Assembly (NCBI RefSeq): GCF_000711695.1
Contig: NW_013546868.1
Span: 1 to 29,905 of the forward strand
Reading direction: 5' to 3'
Origin: Tilletiaria anomala UBC 951
Lineage: Eukaryota > Basidiomycota > Exobasidiomycetes > Georgefischeriales > Tilletiariaceae
DNA length: 29,905 nucleotides
In this document: piece by piece, positions 1 to 10,616 of the stretch
How the letters are laid out: each line of letters starts with the position of its first letter
Numbering within the stretch: the stretch's first letter is position 1
Made by a program: the position numbers and the translations under genes
The notes under the pieces: generated by a model
Database searches by the model: none
Seen by the model: only the letters and a program-made list of their open reading frames with translations
What the model was told of the DNA's origin: nothing

Positions 1-308
<308 letters not shown>

Positions 309-507
309 TCACTTGATGTAGTTAGAAAGTGTGAAGGAGAGAGTGATAGTGTTGTGGTGTTGCTCGATTGCGAGTTGATGCTGATGGAGATGAGAGGTGA
401 GGACGAGTCTCGGAGCACGTTGGCTTAAGTACAAAGACGAGTAAATTTGAAAGCTGGCTTTACCTGCGCGGGGGAGGGGCCATTCGACGTACATAGAAGC
501 TGAGCGT

Positions 508-542
508 GTGAATGGAATTGTTGCAGCTAGTATTCCGTTCAC
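508..542. promoter_or_regulatory. Inverted pair of histone promoter element GTGAAYGGAAT
   Basis: GTGAATGGAAT is at 508-518 (+). Its inverted counterpart ATTCCGTTCAC is at 532-542, reading GTGAACGGAAT on the minus strand. They form a dyad centred near 525. A third, one-base-shorter copy, ATCCGTTCAC, is at 668-677. The same set recurs upstream of histone H1 (19148-19202). Its half-sites ATTCC and TTCAC resemble those of the budding-yeast histone UAS bound by Spt10, but the spacing differs. The function is inferred. Confidence 0.6.
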
Positions 543-743
543 GAATGACACGCGCTCTTTCAATTCACAATGCACACACCGGGTGTGGCGCGGCACAACA
601 CGGCGCCCGGCGCGTCTTTGCATGGCGCCGCGCACGCGTCGATCAACACATTGAATTCCCATCACACATCCGTTCACACCAAGATACCATCTGTTTCGTT
701 CACAACGCACCAGGCGCACAGCAGTACGCAACATGCAAAATGA

Positions 744-1395
<652 letters not shown>

Positions 1396-1909
1396 GCAGC
1401 CGCATCTATGCTCTATTCTTTGTACTATTAGCTCTGTAACATGTTTTCCCGGTGATTGCTATATGTTTATAACCGCTGGCGTTCTGCGTGCCCGTGCTTT
1501 TTCAGACTGATGATGCCTGTTCCAGCTTTTTGTGTTTCTGATTTATCAGTGTGATCGAGGGTTGGGCTTCACACGGGGAGGCCTTTTATACACGTCTCCA
1601 TGGCAAGGATACTCAAGGCAGGAATTGTGCGTATGCCAATATGGATGGCACTCATGACAGGTATCATGCATCATACATAATATGTGCAAGCGTGCATCGG
1701 ATTTCAATGTGAACTCCAATGCTGTCTGGCGTCTTCTACATCCGGTCCCACAACCAATAGCAATGAGCAGGATCAGCCGTATAAAGGAGGCAGTCCGCAA
1801 TATATACATAGCGCGAGCAGCTTGAGCGCTGACAGCAACCGCAGCCAGGTGTACATGTAATGAGCAAGTCATATTACTTCCACCTAGTCGTGTTTGCAGC
1901 GCGGTAAAA

Positions 1910-1925
1910 ACGCCCACGTGGGCGT
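1910..1925. promoter_or_regulatory. 16-bp perfect palindrome with central CACGTG
   Basis: ACGCCCACGTGGGCGT is self-complementary over all 16 bases, with the E-box/G-box core CACGTG at 1915-1920. CACGTGGG reads on both strands, the type preferred by Pho4-like bHLH factors. Its position downstream of two genes gives it no obvious target. Confidence 0.5.
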
Positions 1926-2055
1926 CCATCGGTCGAGGGTATGGAAACTTAAAATCATGTACCATGTTCAATGTTCAATGTGCCTGCCAGTTCCCAAAGG
2001 CTGCCAAGCCCCCACGGATGGACGCGGACGGTGTTGCCTTTCCGCGCGAGATCTC

Positions 2056-2078
2056 CACGCGTCTGCCACAGACGCGTG
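2056..2078. promoter_or_regulatory. Palindrome carrying two ACGCGT (MCB-like) boxes
   Basis: The arms CACGCGTCTG (2056-2065) and CAGACGCGTG (2069-2078) are perfect reverse complements around a 3-base spacer. Each arm contains ACGCGT (2057-2062 and 2072-2077), the core of the G1/S MCB element bound by MBF in fungi. Regulatory use is an inference. Confidence 0.45.
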
Positions 2079-2615
2079 CACTCCACCTGCATTCACCCAC
2101 AAAACACGCACTCACACTGGCTTTCTTTGGCGGCTTTTGCTTGTTGGTAATCCGCTCACGTGCTCACTCACGTCAGCATACCACCTCAGCAAGCCAAGGG
2201 CAGAACAACGACATGCGAGCAAACAGACTGCAGAGACGAACGAGGACAGACGCTGAGGAGCGCGATGAGTGATGGAAGTTGCAACAGGCTGTAACGATGC
2301 GATCTCCATAGTGAATAGCCCATGCCCAATTGCCAACGGCACGTCGCCGTACGTGTATTGTGCACTCGCCAGGCCTCCACTGCTTGATGACACGTATGAA
2401 GCAACCTGTTGTCCCACTGACAGTTTGACAACATCGTCCTATAAATATGTATTTTCTAGTGCTCCCATGGGCTGGAGCTAGTTTCAGATATGATCGACCC
2501 ACAAGGGCATTAACAAAACACACTATCCATGCCAACACGACTGATATAAAGAATCAAGCAGCTGTTGTTACAATACTAGTACTACACAGTGTGAAGATGC
2601 GAAAGCAGAAACATC

Positions 2616-3084
2616 TTAAAGGTCCTGGGAGGCCTTCTTGGACTTGCCAGACTTGGCCGGCAGAAGCTCCGAGTTGATGAATGGCAGAACACCACCTTGG
2701 CTAATGGTAACGCCACCAAGCAGCTTGTTTAGCTCCTCATCGTTGCGGATGGCGAGCTGCAAGTGACGGGGGATAATCTAAAACGAACATATAGGGAATG
2801 CACATAAGTATTAATGCATGAGAGGACAAGGCGGCATCAAAACTCACCCTTGACTTCTTGTTATCACGGGCGGCGTTGCCAGCGAGCTCAAGAATCTCAG
2901 CTGCGAGATACTCGAGGACGGCGGCGAGGTAGACTGGGGCACCGGCACCGACACGCTGTGCGTAGTTGCCCTTGCGGAGGAGACGGTGGATACGACCGAC
3001 TGGGAACTGGAGACCGGCCTTTGCCGAACGCGAGGTAGACTTGCTGGACGAGTCACCGGCCTTGCCACCTTTGCCACCAGACAT
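2616..3084 (-). CDS. HTA1: Histone H2A (132 aa, one intron)
   Basis: Core histone H2A, which dimerises with H2B. Exon 1 is complement(2848..3084) and exon 2 is complement(2616..2777), with a 70-bp phase-0 intron between NKKSR and IIPRHLQ. The product begins [20 protein letters not shown] and contains the canonical fold motifs [20 protein letters not shown] and [20 protein letters not shown]. The acidic-patch segment ([16 protein letters not shown]) is intact. The C-terminus is KKASQDL, the SQ(D/E)-hydrophobic motif phosphorylated by ATM/ATR-type kinases in fungi, so this canonical H2A also fills the H2A.X role. It diverges from H2B; the two start codons are 437 bp apart. Confidence 0.97.
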
Positions 3085-3521
3085 GATTGCAAATATGTGA
3101 GAATGTGAGGGGGTGGGCGTGGGTTGATTGTATGAGGTGCGACTTGCGAATATTCGTGGTTGGAACTGGGAAGAGCAAGGGCGTTCAGTTGGCGATGGAC
3201 GCGCGCGTCTATATACGGGGAGCCGTGGCGGAGCGCGTTAGGGCGGCAGGACTCCCTCGCGGCTCTCCTGGAGTGGGCGCCAGAAGTTTTGGCACGTCGC
3301 TGAAATGATTTTGGCGACGTGGAAGAAAATGTTGGACGCGCGCGGAGCCCGGCGGGACTCCCACCCTACCGACGCGTCCCACTAACCATCGCCAGTGTAT
3401 ATAGACCGCGCCTCCTCGCGTTCCAGATCCCCACCCCATCCGCCTACCAAAGCAACTCTGTTCATCAGCTTCAACACATTTCTCATTCACTTACACACTC
3501 GACCACTTCCTCATCTTCAAT
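3085..3521. promoter_or_regulatory. Dyad-symmetric divergent H2A/H2B promoter
   Basis: The H2A TATA box (GTATATAGAC, minus strand, 3207-3216) and the H2B TATA box (GTATATAGAC, plus strand, 3397-3406) are identical 10-mers. They lie about 121-127 bp from their start codons. Midway between them is an inverted repeat, CACGTCGC (3293-3300) and GCGACGTG (3314-3321), centred on 3307. Direct repeats TGGACGCGCGCG (3196-3207, 3333-3344) and GGACTCCC (3249-3256, 3355-3362) flank it. One ACGCGT lies at 3372-3377, just upstream of the H2B TATA box. The GTGAAYGGAAT element of the other histone promoters is absent. Confidence 0.75.
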
Positions 3522-4023
3522 ATGCCACCCAAGTCTACCACCGGAGGCAAGGCCCCTTCCAGCCAGGCCGGCAAGGCACCTGCCTCGGCCACCAAAACCA
3601 CTGAAGCCGCCAAGAAGACCAGCAAGACCACTGGCAAGGACGCTGCGAAGAAGCGCAGCAACAAGGCACGCAAGGAGACTTACAGTGAGCACTTGTCGCG
3701 TTGATACATCGATGTAAACATATATTGATTTATTCTCGCTATCTTGACGTGTTTCAGGCACTTACATCTACCGTGTCCTCAAGCAAGTGCACCCGGACAC
3801 TGGTATCTCCAACAAGGCAATGGCAATTCTCAACTCATTTGTCGGTGACATCTTTGAGCGCATTGCAAGTGAGGCTTCCAAGCTCGCTTCGTACAACAAG
3901 AAGAGCACCATCAGCTCGCGCGAGATCCAGACTGCCGTCCGTCTGATCCTGCCCGGTGAATTGTCTAAGCACGCTATCAGCGAAGGCACTAAGTCAGTCA
4001 CCAAGTTCTCGTCGTCCAAGTGA
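3522..4023 (+). CDS. HTB1: Histone H2B (142 aa, one intron)
   Basis: Core histone H2B. Exons are 3522-3684 and 3758-4023. The 73-bp phase-1 intron (GTGAGC...TTTCAG) splits the serine codon of [13 protein letters not shown]. The 142-residue product has a Lys/Thr/Ser-rich N-terminal tail starting [20 protein letters not shown]. The histone fold follows, with [35 protein letters not shown] and [19 protein letters not shown]. The C-terminus is [13 protein letters not shown]; its lysine in the AVTK-like context is the ubiquitylation site in known H2Bs. It shares its promoter with H2A. Confidence 0.97.
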
Positions 4024-5107
4024 TTGGACGGTCTGCATCTGCGCATCTTCTGTAATTTTACTCTTGTAACCATACGATGTCAAGTTATTCAGTATGTAAT
4101 CTGCTTGTGTTTGTTTGTACGTTTGGGCGTTTGAGTATACGGTCACAGTGTCTTTTTCATCCCTGGCGGCATGGAAAACACCGAACTGCCGTCTTGGGTC
4201 ATGGCAGGTGATACCTTTATGTGTTCTCATGCTTAGGCGCGCTATCTGCTCACAGCTGCTCCAGTCTCTCGGCATGCCATTCATGCTGATGCGCACAACA
4301 GTCGACCATTCATTTGGAGCCGACTTGCAGAGCATGTGGTTGTGCATGCAGATCATCACAGGGACACTGTAGACTGGTACGCAGCGCACTAGACTTTGCT
4401 TCAGGCTCGAGAGACGATACAGTAACTTGTACAGGCTCTTTAGAGTGTAGTGCGTCCCAATGATACTCATTACCTCCGTCGCACTTGTGCAGTATGTCTT
4501 GCGTCAGCGCTACACGTTGTGCTCGCCCGAGCCGTCGTTGCTCTCATTGAGATCTGAGTGCTGAGCGCTGAGAGTGGGTGTGCACTGCGCACCTTGAGTG
4601 TGGATGTAATATGTAGCCTGTGTGAATTGTGATCTATACCATGCCACAAGTGCGAGCCAAACCAGCTCTGATCTTTGTGGAGTTTTTGAATACGGGTGCA
4701 TGTATCGGACAAGCAGATGGGGAGGTAGGGTGGGTTGTCGAGAATTAGTATCAATTTGTCGACAGTTCCGTGTCATACTGCAGATTGTGGTCAACCCTAC
4801 TTTCCAAGGCCCTGCTGTTTGCTGCTGTACCCCCACGCCCAGCGTGGCTTTCGCGCCCGCAGGTTTCCCCACGCTCTCCCTCGTGTCTGGTCTCTCCCGT
4901 CGGTCCGCACAAAGACAAGAAATATCAACCACGCCACCCCGAAGCCCTCTCAAAGCTGCCTGCCTCTCTTTCCATTACTTATGACTTCTGTGTCTGCGCT
5001 GCGACGGCTTTCTATTTATGGTTAGATACTCCATCGTTTAGTCCCAGCCATCCTCTCCTTCTTTCCAGCGCCAGCATACCGCTTCCGACAAAGGCACGGC
5101 TCGCAAG
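4024..5107. other. H2B-CYB2 intergenic region, no gene recognised
   Basis: This 1.08-kb stretch must carry the H2B 3' UTR and the promoter of the cytochrome b2 gene. Pyrimidine-rich sequence at about 4840-5080 precedes the CYB2 start, as is common in fungal leaders. Open frames of 85-158 codons are present, but none resembles a known protein and I treat them as chance. Confidence 0.6.
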
Positions 5108-7169
5108 ATGGAGCGACAGCTCGGCAGGTCGCTGTTGCGACTTCACAGCGCCCGCACTCGAGCGTCCTTGGCTAACTGGCCTGCTCTCGAGCGGACAGCA
5201 CTGCGGCAGGTCTCTCAACGACACGAAAGCAGCCCTTCGGTAAATTCGGAGCGGCACAGCCGCTCCGAATGGATCGGTGTCGCAGCGGGTGTCGTAGGAC
5301 TGACATTGGTGCGAGATTAGAAGGGACGAGTAGCATACATTCGCAAGGGCCTTTCGCTGACTGCCTTGCACCGTAGCTTGGGTCCGCTTTGAACATCACA
5401 TCTGCAAGTAATGAGCCTCGAAATCAGCCGCCGACGGAAGACAAGTCGCTCGCTACGGACGAGCTCACAAAGTCGATGATCAGTATGGACGAAGTGGCAA
5501 AACACAGCACACCTGAGCAGGGCCTCTGGGTCGTCATTGGTGGGAACGTCTACGAGTACGTTTAACCTGAAGTGGCAGCCTGGAGCCACTGCCTTTGTAC
5601 CATTCTAAAATTTCCTGCTGATTCTCCAATCCAGCGTAACCGACTTCATCGACAAACATCCCGGTGGGCGAAATGTCATCCTAAAAAATGCAGGCAAGGA
5701 TGTAACGGCAATTTACGAGCCAGTGCACCCACCCACCGCGATCGATGACAACTTGACGGATTCGCAAAAGCTCGGTCTGGTGGACCCCAAGACGGTCAAA
5801 GTCGAGCAAAAGGAGTTGACGGACGCGGAAAAGAGGCGGAAGGAGGCGCTGGCTAACTTGCCGGCCGTCGGCACCGTCCTAAGCCTCGATGATTTCGAGC
5901 GCATAGCCAAGGATCTGCTCACTGAGCAGGCATGGGCCTACTATTCATCAGCAGGTGACGATGAGATCAGTGAGTCGAGCGCGATGTTCTGCCCCTGAAA
6001 TTAGTAGCCGCTGATAGGAGTGACTCTGGTACTGCGATTGCAGCGTACTACAACAACCGCCAAGCCTTCAGCCGCATCTGGTTTCGTCCACGCGTATTGC
6101 GAAAAGTGGGCGAGGTTGATACCTCTACACGGATCCTCGCCAACACAGAAGGTGCGAGCAAGAGCAAGGCGATCAACGTCACCTTGCCCATCTACATCTC
6201 TCCTGCCGCCATGGCCAAGCTCGGGCACCCGGATGGCGAGCTCAACTTGACTCGCGCAGCTGGGGCAAACGGCATCATGCAAGGCATCTCCGCCAATGCG
6301 TCTGTCGGCCTCGACGAGATGCTTGACGCGCGTCAACCAGGCCAGCCAGTCTTCTACCAGCTCTACGTCAATCGTGACCGCGCCGCTTCGGAGCGCATTT
6401 TGCACAAAATCGAGGAGAAGGGCGTCAATGCCGTCTTCCTCACCGTGGATGCGCCTGTCATGGGTAAGCGCGAGAAGGACATGCGCGCTAAAGGCGAGGC
6501 AGTCGAAACGGGCGGCGGCGTTTGCGACAAAGCAGGAGAAGGGTTAGGTGTCGCAGCTGCCATCAGCGGGTACATTGACCCGAACGTTGTGCGTACCGTA
6601 CCCGCATTTCCACAGAACGAGACTCGACCATAACCAGATCCTTGCTAAGTCTTTTTTCCTCTCCCCAGTGCTGGGAAGACATTGCATGGTACCGCAAAAC
6701 GTGCAAGCTGCCACTCTACCTCAAAGGTATCCAGTGCGTCGAAGACGCTGAGCTCGCCGCAGCGCACGGAGTAGATGGCATCGTCCTCAGCAATCACGGC
6801 GGGCGCTCGCTGGAGTTCAGCCCAGCGCCCATCGATGTGCTGATCGAGCTACAGCAGCGCAAGCCCGAGCTGTTCAACAAGCTCGAGGTCTTTGTCGATG
6901 GGGGCATCCGGCGCGGGACGGACGTGCTCAAGGCACGCGCGCTGGGTGCCAAAGCTGTCGGTCTCGGTCGGCCGTTCCTGTACGCGCAGAGCGGGTTTGG
7001 CGAGGCGGGCGCGTCAAGGGCGATACAGATCATGGTTGATGAGGTGCAGCGTGGCATGCGTTTATTGGGGGTCACATCGCTGGATCAGCTTACGCCAGAC
7101 ATGATCGACATTCTCCCACGCACATACCACCCGCCGCCTCGTCCAGCCGAGCCGCATGCTGAGCTATAA
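5108..7169 (+). CDS. CYB2: L-lactate dehydrogenase (cytochrome b2), mitochondrial
   Basis: Flavocytochrome b2 oxidises L-lactate to pyruvate and passes electrons to cytochrome c in the mitochondrial intermembrane space. Exons are 5108-5308, 5377-5555, 5635-5969, 6044-6588 and 6669-7169, giving 586 residues (yeast Cyb2 has 591). Residues 1-50 form an Arg/Ser-rich presequence. A hydrophobic sorting stretch follows (WIGVAAGVVGLTL, about 55-70). The cytochrome b5 domain (about 95-170) has HPGG with haem ligands H135 and H158, whose 23-residue spacing matches yeast. The FMN domain follows (AWAYYSS onward). Catalytic residues correspond to yeast ones by spacing: Y346 (QLYVN), D374 (VDAP), K439 (YLKGI), H463 and R466 (SNHGGR). 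The FMN phosphate motif is VDGGIRRGTDV...GLGRP. No key residue is missing. The 3' end converges on the cyclin gene 119 bp away. Confidence 0.95.
5244..5270. repeat. 11-bp perfect hairpin inside CYB2 exon 1
   Basis: ATTCGGAGCGG (5244-5254) and CCGCTCCGAAT (5260-5270) are perfect reverse complements around a 5-base loop. They lie in the codons between the mitochondrial presequence and the hydrophobic sorting segment. Confidence 0.8.
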
Positions 7170-7288
7170 GTGCCGCGACTATATTTGTGTAGCCATATCG
7201 GTTCTATTGGCTTTGTGACAGTTAGCACTTCCATGTATGCGGGTTGTAATGAATAGCACAGGCTTGAATACACGCTGCTTCCTCGCAT

Positions 7289-10200
7289 CTAATAAGACCC
7301 TCGCATCCTCGCGTCGCCATCCGCATCAATCCGAAACCCACTCCCAGCCCTGCTGCCGCGACCACTGCCGCCATCATCAGCGAAGCCTGGTGACATAGCT
7401 CCTCCAGGCCCTCCGGCGATAGCGGGTGAGTGTATGTTGCTGATCGGCGTGCCCGCATCCGAGCGATCAGGGATGCATGAGGAATGCAGTATCCTCGATC
7501 CGCCACCTGAGGCGCCGACGACCTTGCTGCCCAGACTTGACACGCTACTGTTCAGGCTGGGCGAGCTCGCGCTCGCGGCCTGCTGCCCCGAGCCGTACAG
7601 CAGTAGCTGGTCTGCATAGCGCTGCATCTCATCGAGTGGAATAACCAACTTGAAGTCATTGAGCAGCAGGAACTGCAGCTCCAGCTGATTGAGCTCATGC
7701 ACGGGCAACCCACCGACCTGTGTGAGCGAAGGCGACGGCAACAATAGGTCAATTTCAGAACACAGGACAGCAGAATCGCAGAGCTAACTCGCTCACCTTA
7801 GCATACCGCGAGTTGGTGTAGAACACATCGCTGAAGAACTTGCTCGCGACAGTCACGCCGGCGATGACGAGTCGGTGAACATTGAAGCTGTCAATGGCGA
7901 ATCCGCGCATGCCTGGGTGCGGCTCGCTTGACGGCTGATCAGCGCCATGGGGTACGCTGGCATCTCTGAACCCGCTCGCGACGGAGGATGTCGTGTTAGT
8001 GCTGGCAGACCGACGCATCTCCTCTGAGCCTCCCCCCTGTTGCTGCTGTTGTTGCCGCTCAGAGCTGTTGTTGCCTTCGAACGCGTCGAGCGTGCTGTGC
8101 GGCTGTCCAGCAGCTGCTCCGGACGGCGCGCTGCCCGCATCGGCACCGAGGCCCATGCGACTCATACGGTCAAAGTAGACGAGCAGGCTGAGGAAGACTT
8201 CGTTGGTCGTCGGGCAGTACTTGAGGATGCGCAGGAGGTAGCTCTCGATGCTGATGCTCGGTACGTTGCGCGCGTGGAAACAAAGCGTGCTGCTTGGCGT
8301 TCCCAGGGCACCGAGGGCAGCAGACGTGATACGTAGTCGACCGGAGCCGGGAGAGTACGGCTCTGGATCGCCGTAGTACGACCGTCGGCCCGTATGCGTC
8401 TTTCGTACCTCCATCGAGCTGGACCCACATCGAGGGCTGACATACGTATCTCGATGGGGTGAGTTGTCACCCGGCGCTGCATGCTGTCCTGCTTGGTCTT
8501 GCGTTCGCTCGCCGTAGCCGTCCGATGTGTCCCCTCCGCCATGGCCGGTAGAGGTGGACGATGCGTGTTGCACACGCTCCTTCTCTCCTTCACGATTGCG
8601 ACTGCTCCCGGTCATCTTGGTGCTGCATCTGCGACTGTCATCGTCATCGCTGCCGGGCCCGCTGCCTGAGCCTCCCGTCTCCTTGCGCGAGCCTCCTTTT
8701 GCACCGCTACCACCACCGCTGCCTCCAGACACGCTCCTACTTCCACCACTCGGCCGCAGCTGGTCGTTCGCCATCGCGATCTGTTGCAACAGCGCCGCGA
8801 GCACACGCAGCAGGTCTTGCGGTGGATACGTCGCGAGGTCGAGGTGAGGTGGTGACGGTGGCCGCGGTGGCGAGCTGGCCTCCCGACCGGTGTCTCGGTC
8901 GCCGATGAGCGACTGCATCTGCGCAGGCGAGAGCTCAGGCGGACAGCCTGCGCCTGAGTCTGCCGCGGCGGATTGCTGTTGTTGCTGAGGAGGAGCGTTG
9001 TTGCCGGGCGAGTGGCCGTGCGCCAATGAGCTCTGCGGCGAGCGATACGAGGATGCACGGCCGCTTGAAGAGATGTTGGACTGTAAATGATCGCTAACGA
9101 TAGCAGCACCAGCACTAGCATTCGAGTTGCTCCTCGAGTCATATTCCCTTGCAGAGACGGACGAGTGGCCGCCACAGTTGTCTACGACACTGCGCACATC
9201 ACTGTTCCTGGCACTGTCACGTTTAGCCGAGACGGAAGGAAGTGTATGCGAGCAAGACGCCGCGCCAGCGAGTGCGGTTGAATCGGCAGCTGATCGCTGT
9301 GGCACGATGGTGTTCATACTGCTGCTGCTCGCAGAAGAGGATGAGTGGTATTTAGTGTTGCTGTTGTGGCTGCTATTCGATGTCGCGATGTACTGGTCCT
9401 GCTGCCCACGAGCCTTGTTCCAATGGCGATCATCGTCCTGGGAGCTGGAGCTGGAGCTGCCCAGCATTCCAGAGGTAGAGGTAGAGTTAACTGTGTTCGA
9501 GCCAGAGCTAGCTCCTGGGCCAGAGCCAGAGCCAGAACCATACGCAGACCCGTACGCCGTCGCACCAGAGCCAGAAGGAGCCGCCGACATCACCTGCTGG
9601 CCCGGGCCAGACGAGGTGTACGCGCTGCTGCCACGGGTGCCCGACTGCTGCTTCGCGGCATCCGCTGCGCCCGAATACGACGAGCTCGAAGCTGCAGCGG
9701 ACGACTGATTGCGGAAGAAAGGTGGCGAGGAGTAGTTGCTGCTGCTGCTAGCGCTGCTGCTCCTCGTCCTGCTACTGTTGCTGTTGCTGTTGCTGTTGCT
9801 GTAGCTTTTGCTATTGCTGGAATTTCGCGCGCTAGCAATCCCAGCTTCGGGACTGCCTCCTCCTCCTCCGGTGTTGTCTCTGCTGCGACCGCCGTTGCCG
9901 AACTCCAGAGAAGAGGACTGCTCAGTGTGCGAAGTTGTGTCTGCCATCTTCCCACTACTATTGTTGGGGTTGCGGCTGTAAGCTGCAGCTGTCTCTTGCT
10001 TCTTGCCAAATATTCCGCCGTGGCTGAGCTGGTGGAGGTCGTGATAACTGCTATCGCCAGGTGACATGGTCTGCGGGCTGCTCATGCTCGTGGAGGAGCT
10101 GATGCTTCCTCCAGTTCCTCTGCCACCACCACCACCTTCGACACTGCTTCTGCTGCTTCCGCCGGCGCTGCTCGTGGAGAATCCAGCAGAGCTGCGGTCA

Positions 10201-10616
10201 CCGTCGTGCAGGCTGGCACTGGTGGATGTCGAACGGGACTGCAAACCGGCTTGCTCGTGGTGCGAGATGGAAGCAGAAGAATGCCACGACGACGGTTCGG
10301 TGCTGTGGTTGCTGCTGCCGCTGCCGTCAATCGGTGAGGAGAGCACGGAATTGCCGGCGTTGTAGCCTAGCTTCGAAGAAGAGGCTGGGAACAAGTCAGG
10401 CTCCAAGCTTTTGTTTGAGCCTGCTCCACTGTGACCTATGCCAGAACCGAATCCGGGTCCAGAGCCGAAGCCGGAGCCGGACTGAGGGGTCGAGCCAGAG
10501 GATGATGGGTTGTCGGGGTTGATGTTACTGCTCAACGAGCCGGGATGATGTAATGAGGAGGATATCCCTATAGCTGCTGTGGACGGTGCGGACGAGGAAG
10601 AGTTTGCGAAGAGCAT
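7289..10616 (-). CDS. Pho80/Pcl-type cyclin with very long disordered N-terminus
   Basis: A cyclin of the Pho80/Pcl family, which activates Pho85-type kinases in phosphate and nutrient signalling. Exon 1 is complement(7797..10616) and exon 2 is complement(7289..7717), with a 79-bp phase-0 intron; the product is 1,082 residues. Residues 1-775 are low complexity: Ser/Gly/Asn-rich, with SNSNSNSN, long poly-Ser and QQQQQ runs. The cyclin box begins at about 778 (CFHARNVPSISIESYLLRIL). An 83-residue Gly/Ser/Gln-rich insert (about 822-904) interrupts it. It resumes with FNVHRLVIAGVTVASKFFSD and NELNQLE-type residues (VHELNQLELQFLLLNDFKLV). A Ser/Gly tail of about 100 residues follows. Usual Pho80 proteins are about 300 residues, so the extensions are striking. 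The start is the first ATG of the frame. The particular family member is uncertain. Confidence 0.85.

Larger units (their letters stand above)
1396..2615. other. H3-H2A tail-to-tail intergenic region
   Basis: This 1.2-kb gap lies 3' of both H3 (+) and H2A (-), so only 3' UTRs are expected. Yet it contains a CCAAT box (1754-1758), TATAAAGG (1780-1787), TATATA (1801-1806) and TATAAATA (2440-2447) on the plus strand. It also contains two strong palindromes (1910-1925 and 2056-2078). Open frames of 100-140 codons on both strands resemble no protein I know. It may hold an unannotated transcript. Polyadenylation sites for H3 and H2A must also lie here. Confidence 0.5.

Noticed and set aside
1504-1545. 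Possible C/D-box snoRNA (TGATGA then CTGA) in the H3 3' region
   Set aside because: The boxes are only about 30 bases apart with no terminal stem, and such short motifs occur by chance.
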